A stretch of DNA of 7,104 nt from an uncultured Collinsella sp. Lineage in GTDB: Bacteria > Actinomycetota > Coriobacteriia > Coriobacteriales > Coriobacteriaceae. The stretch covers positions 1 to 7,104 of the forward strand of contig URYU01000092.1 of NCBI GenBank assembly GCA_900552155.1, written 5' to 3'. Shown here piece after piece: positions 6,730 to 7,104 of the stretch (position 1 is the stretch's first letter; each line of letters begins with the position of its first letter). The position numbers and the translations under genes were made by a program. Below the pieces are notes generated by a model, which searched no databases, had not been told where the DNA came from, and saw only the letters and a list, made by a program, of their open reading frames with translations.

Positions 6730-7104
6730 ATGTACGCAATCGTTAACACGGGCGGCAAGCAGTACAAGGTCGCCACCGACGATGTCATCACCGTCGAGAA
6801 GATCGAGGGCAATGAGGGCGACAAGGTCACCCTGCCGGTTATCTTCCTCAACGATGGTAAGAAGATCGTCACCGATCCCGACAAGCTGGCCAAGGCCAAG
6901 GTTACCGCTCAGATCGTTGAGCAGTTCAAGGGCGAGAAGCAGCTGGTCTTCAAGTTCCACAAGCGTAAGCGCTATCGTCGTCTGAAGGGTCACCGTCAGC
7001 AGCTCACCAAGCTGAAGATCGTGAAGGTCCAGGCTACCTCCCGCGCCAAGAAGGCTGTCAAGGCAGAGGCCGAGGCTGTTGCCGAGGCTCCCGTCGCCGA
7101 GTAG
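6730..7104 (+). CDS. rplU: 50S ribosomal protein L21 (bL21)
   Basis: bL21 is a small protein of the large ribosomal subunit that binds 23S rRNA. The 124-residue product starts MYAIVNTGGKQYKV, the standard family N-terminus, and contains the RNA-binding signature FKFHKRKRYRRLKGHRQ (75-91). The usual length is about 100-105 residues. Here residues ~103-124 form an extra Ala/Glu/Lys-rich tail (SRAKKAVKAEAEAVAEAPVAE). Codon use is strongly biased (mostly AAG Lys, GTC Val, CGT Arg), as expected of a highly expressed gene. The gene has its own promoter just upstream. rpmA (L27) and obg usually follow, but would lie beyond the right edge. The stop is TAG at the last three bases of the window. Confidence 0.97.
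   Translation: MYAIVNTGGKQYKVATDDVITVEKIEGNEGDKVTLPVIFLNDGKKIVTDPDKLAKAKVTAQIVEQFKGEKQLVFKFHKRKRYRRLKGHRQQLTKLKIVKVQATSRAKKAVKAEAEAVAEAPVAE

Overview
The window looks like a chromosomal segment of a GC-rich Gram-positive actinobacterium, most likely a member of the Coriobacteriia close to Collinsella. That placement rests on protein character, codon use (C/G-ending codons, frequent CGC/CGT Arg) and gene order. It is an inference, because no search could be run. All genes are on the + strand.

Bases 3-1781 carry the elongation-type penicillin-binding protein 2 (class B transpeptidase, mrdA/pbpA type). It enters from the left edge without its start. It is interrupted by an in-frame TAG at 912-914, just after the active-site serine motif. 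Reading resumes in the same frame through the SxD and KSG motifs to a stop at 1779-1781. Next comes rodA (1791-3017), the SEDS glycan polymerase partner of PBP2. A 309-residue protein follows (3036-3965) with a DUF697-like membrane-associated C-terminal domain and an apparently degenerate GTPase-like N-terminal part.

Bases 3976-5853 encode a large radical-SAM protein of the TIGR03960 type, with a B12-binding-like N-terminus, a CxxxCxxC cluster and a C-terminal cysteine cluster. Its stop overlaps by four bases the start of its usual partner, a DUF2344/TIGR03936 'radical SAM-linked' protein (5850-6662). Their biochemical role is not established to my knowledge. A sigma70-type promoter (TTGACG-17 bp-TACTAT) overlaps the stop of that gene and drives rplU (6730-7104), ribosomal protein L21, whose reading frame ends at the right edge.

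Spacing is tight from PBP2 through the DUF2344 gene (9, 18, 10 and -4 bp), which suggests one transcription unit. rplU appears to start a second. The PBP2-RodA pair would work together in lateral-wall peptidoglycan synthesis, so the broken PBP2 is the main anomaly. No mobile element, CRISPR array, tRNA or rRNA was seen. There is no gene-free stretch longer than 300 bases.
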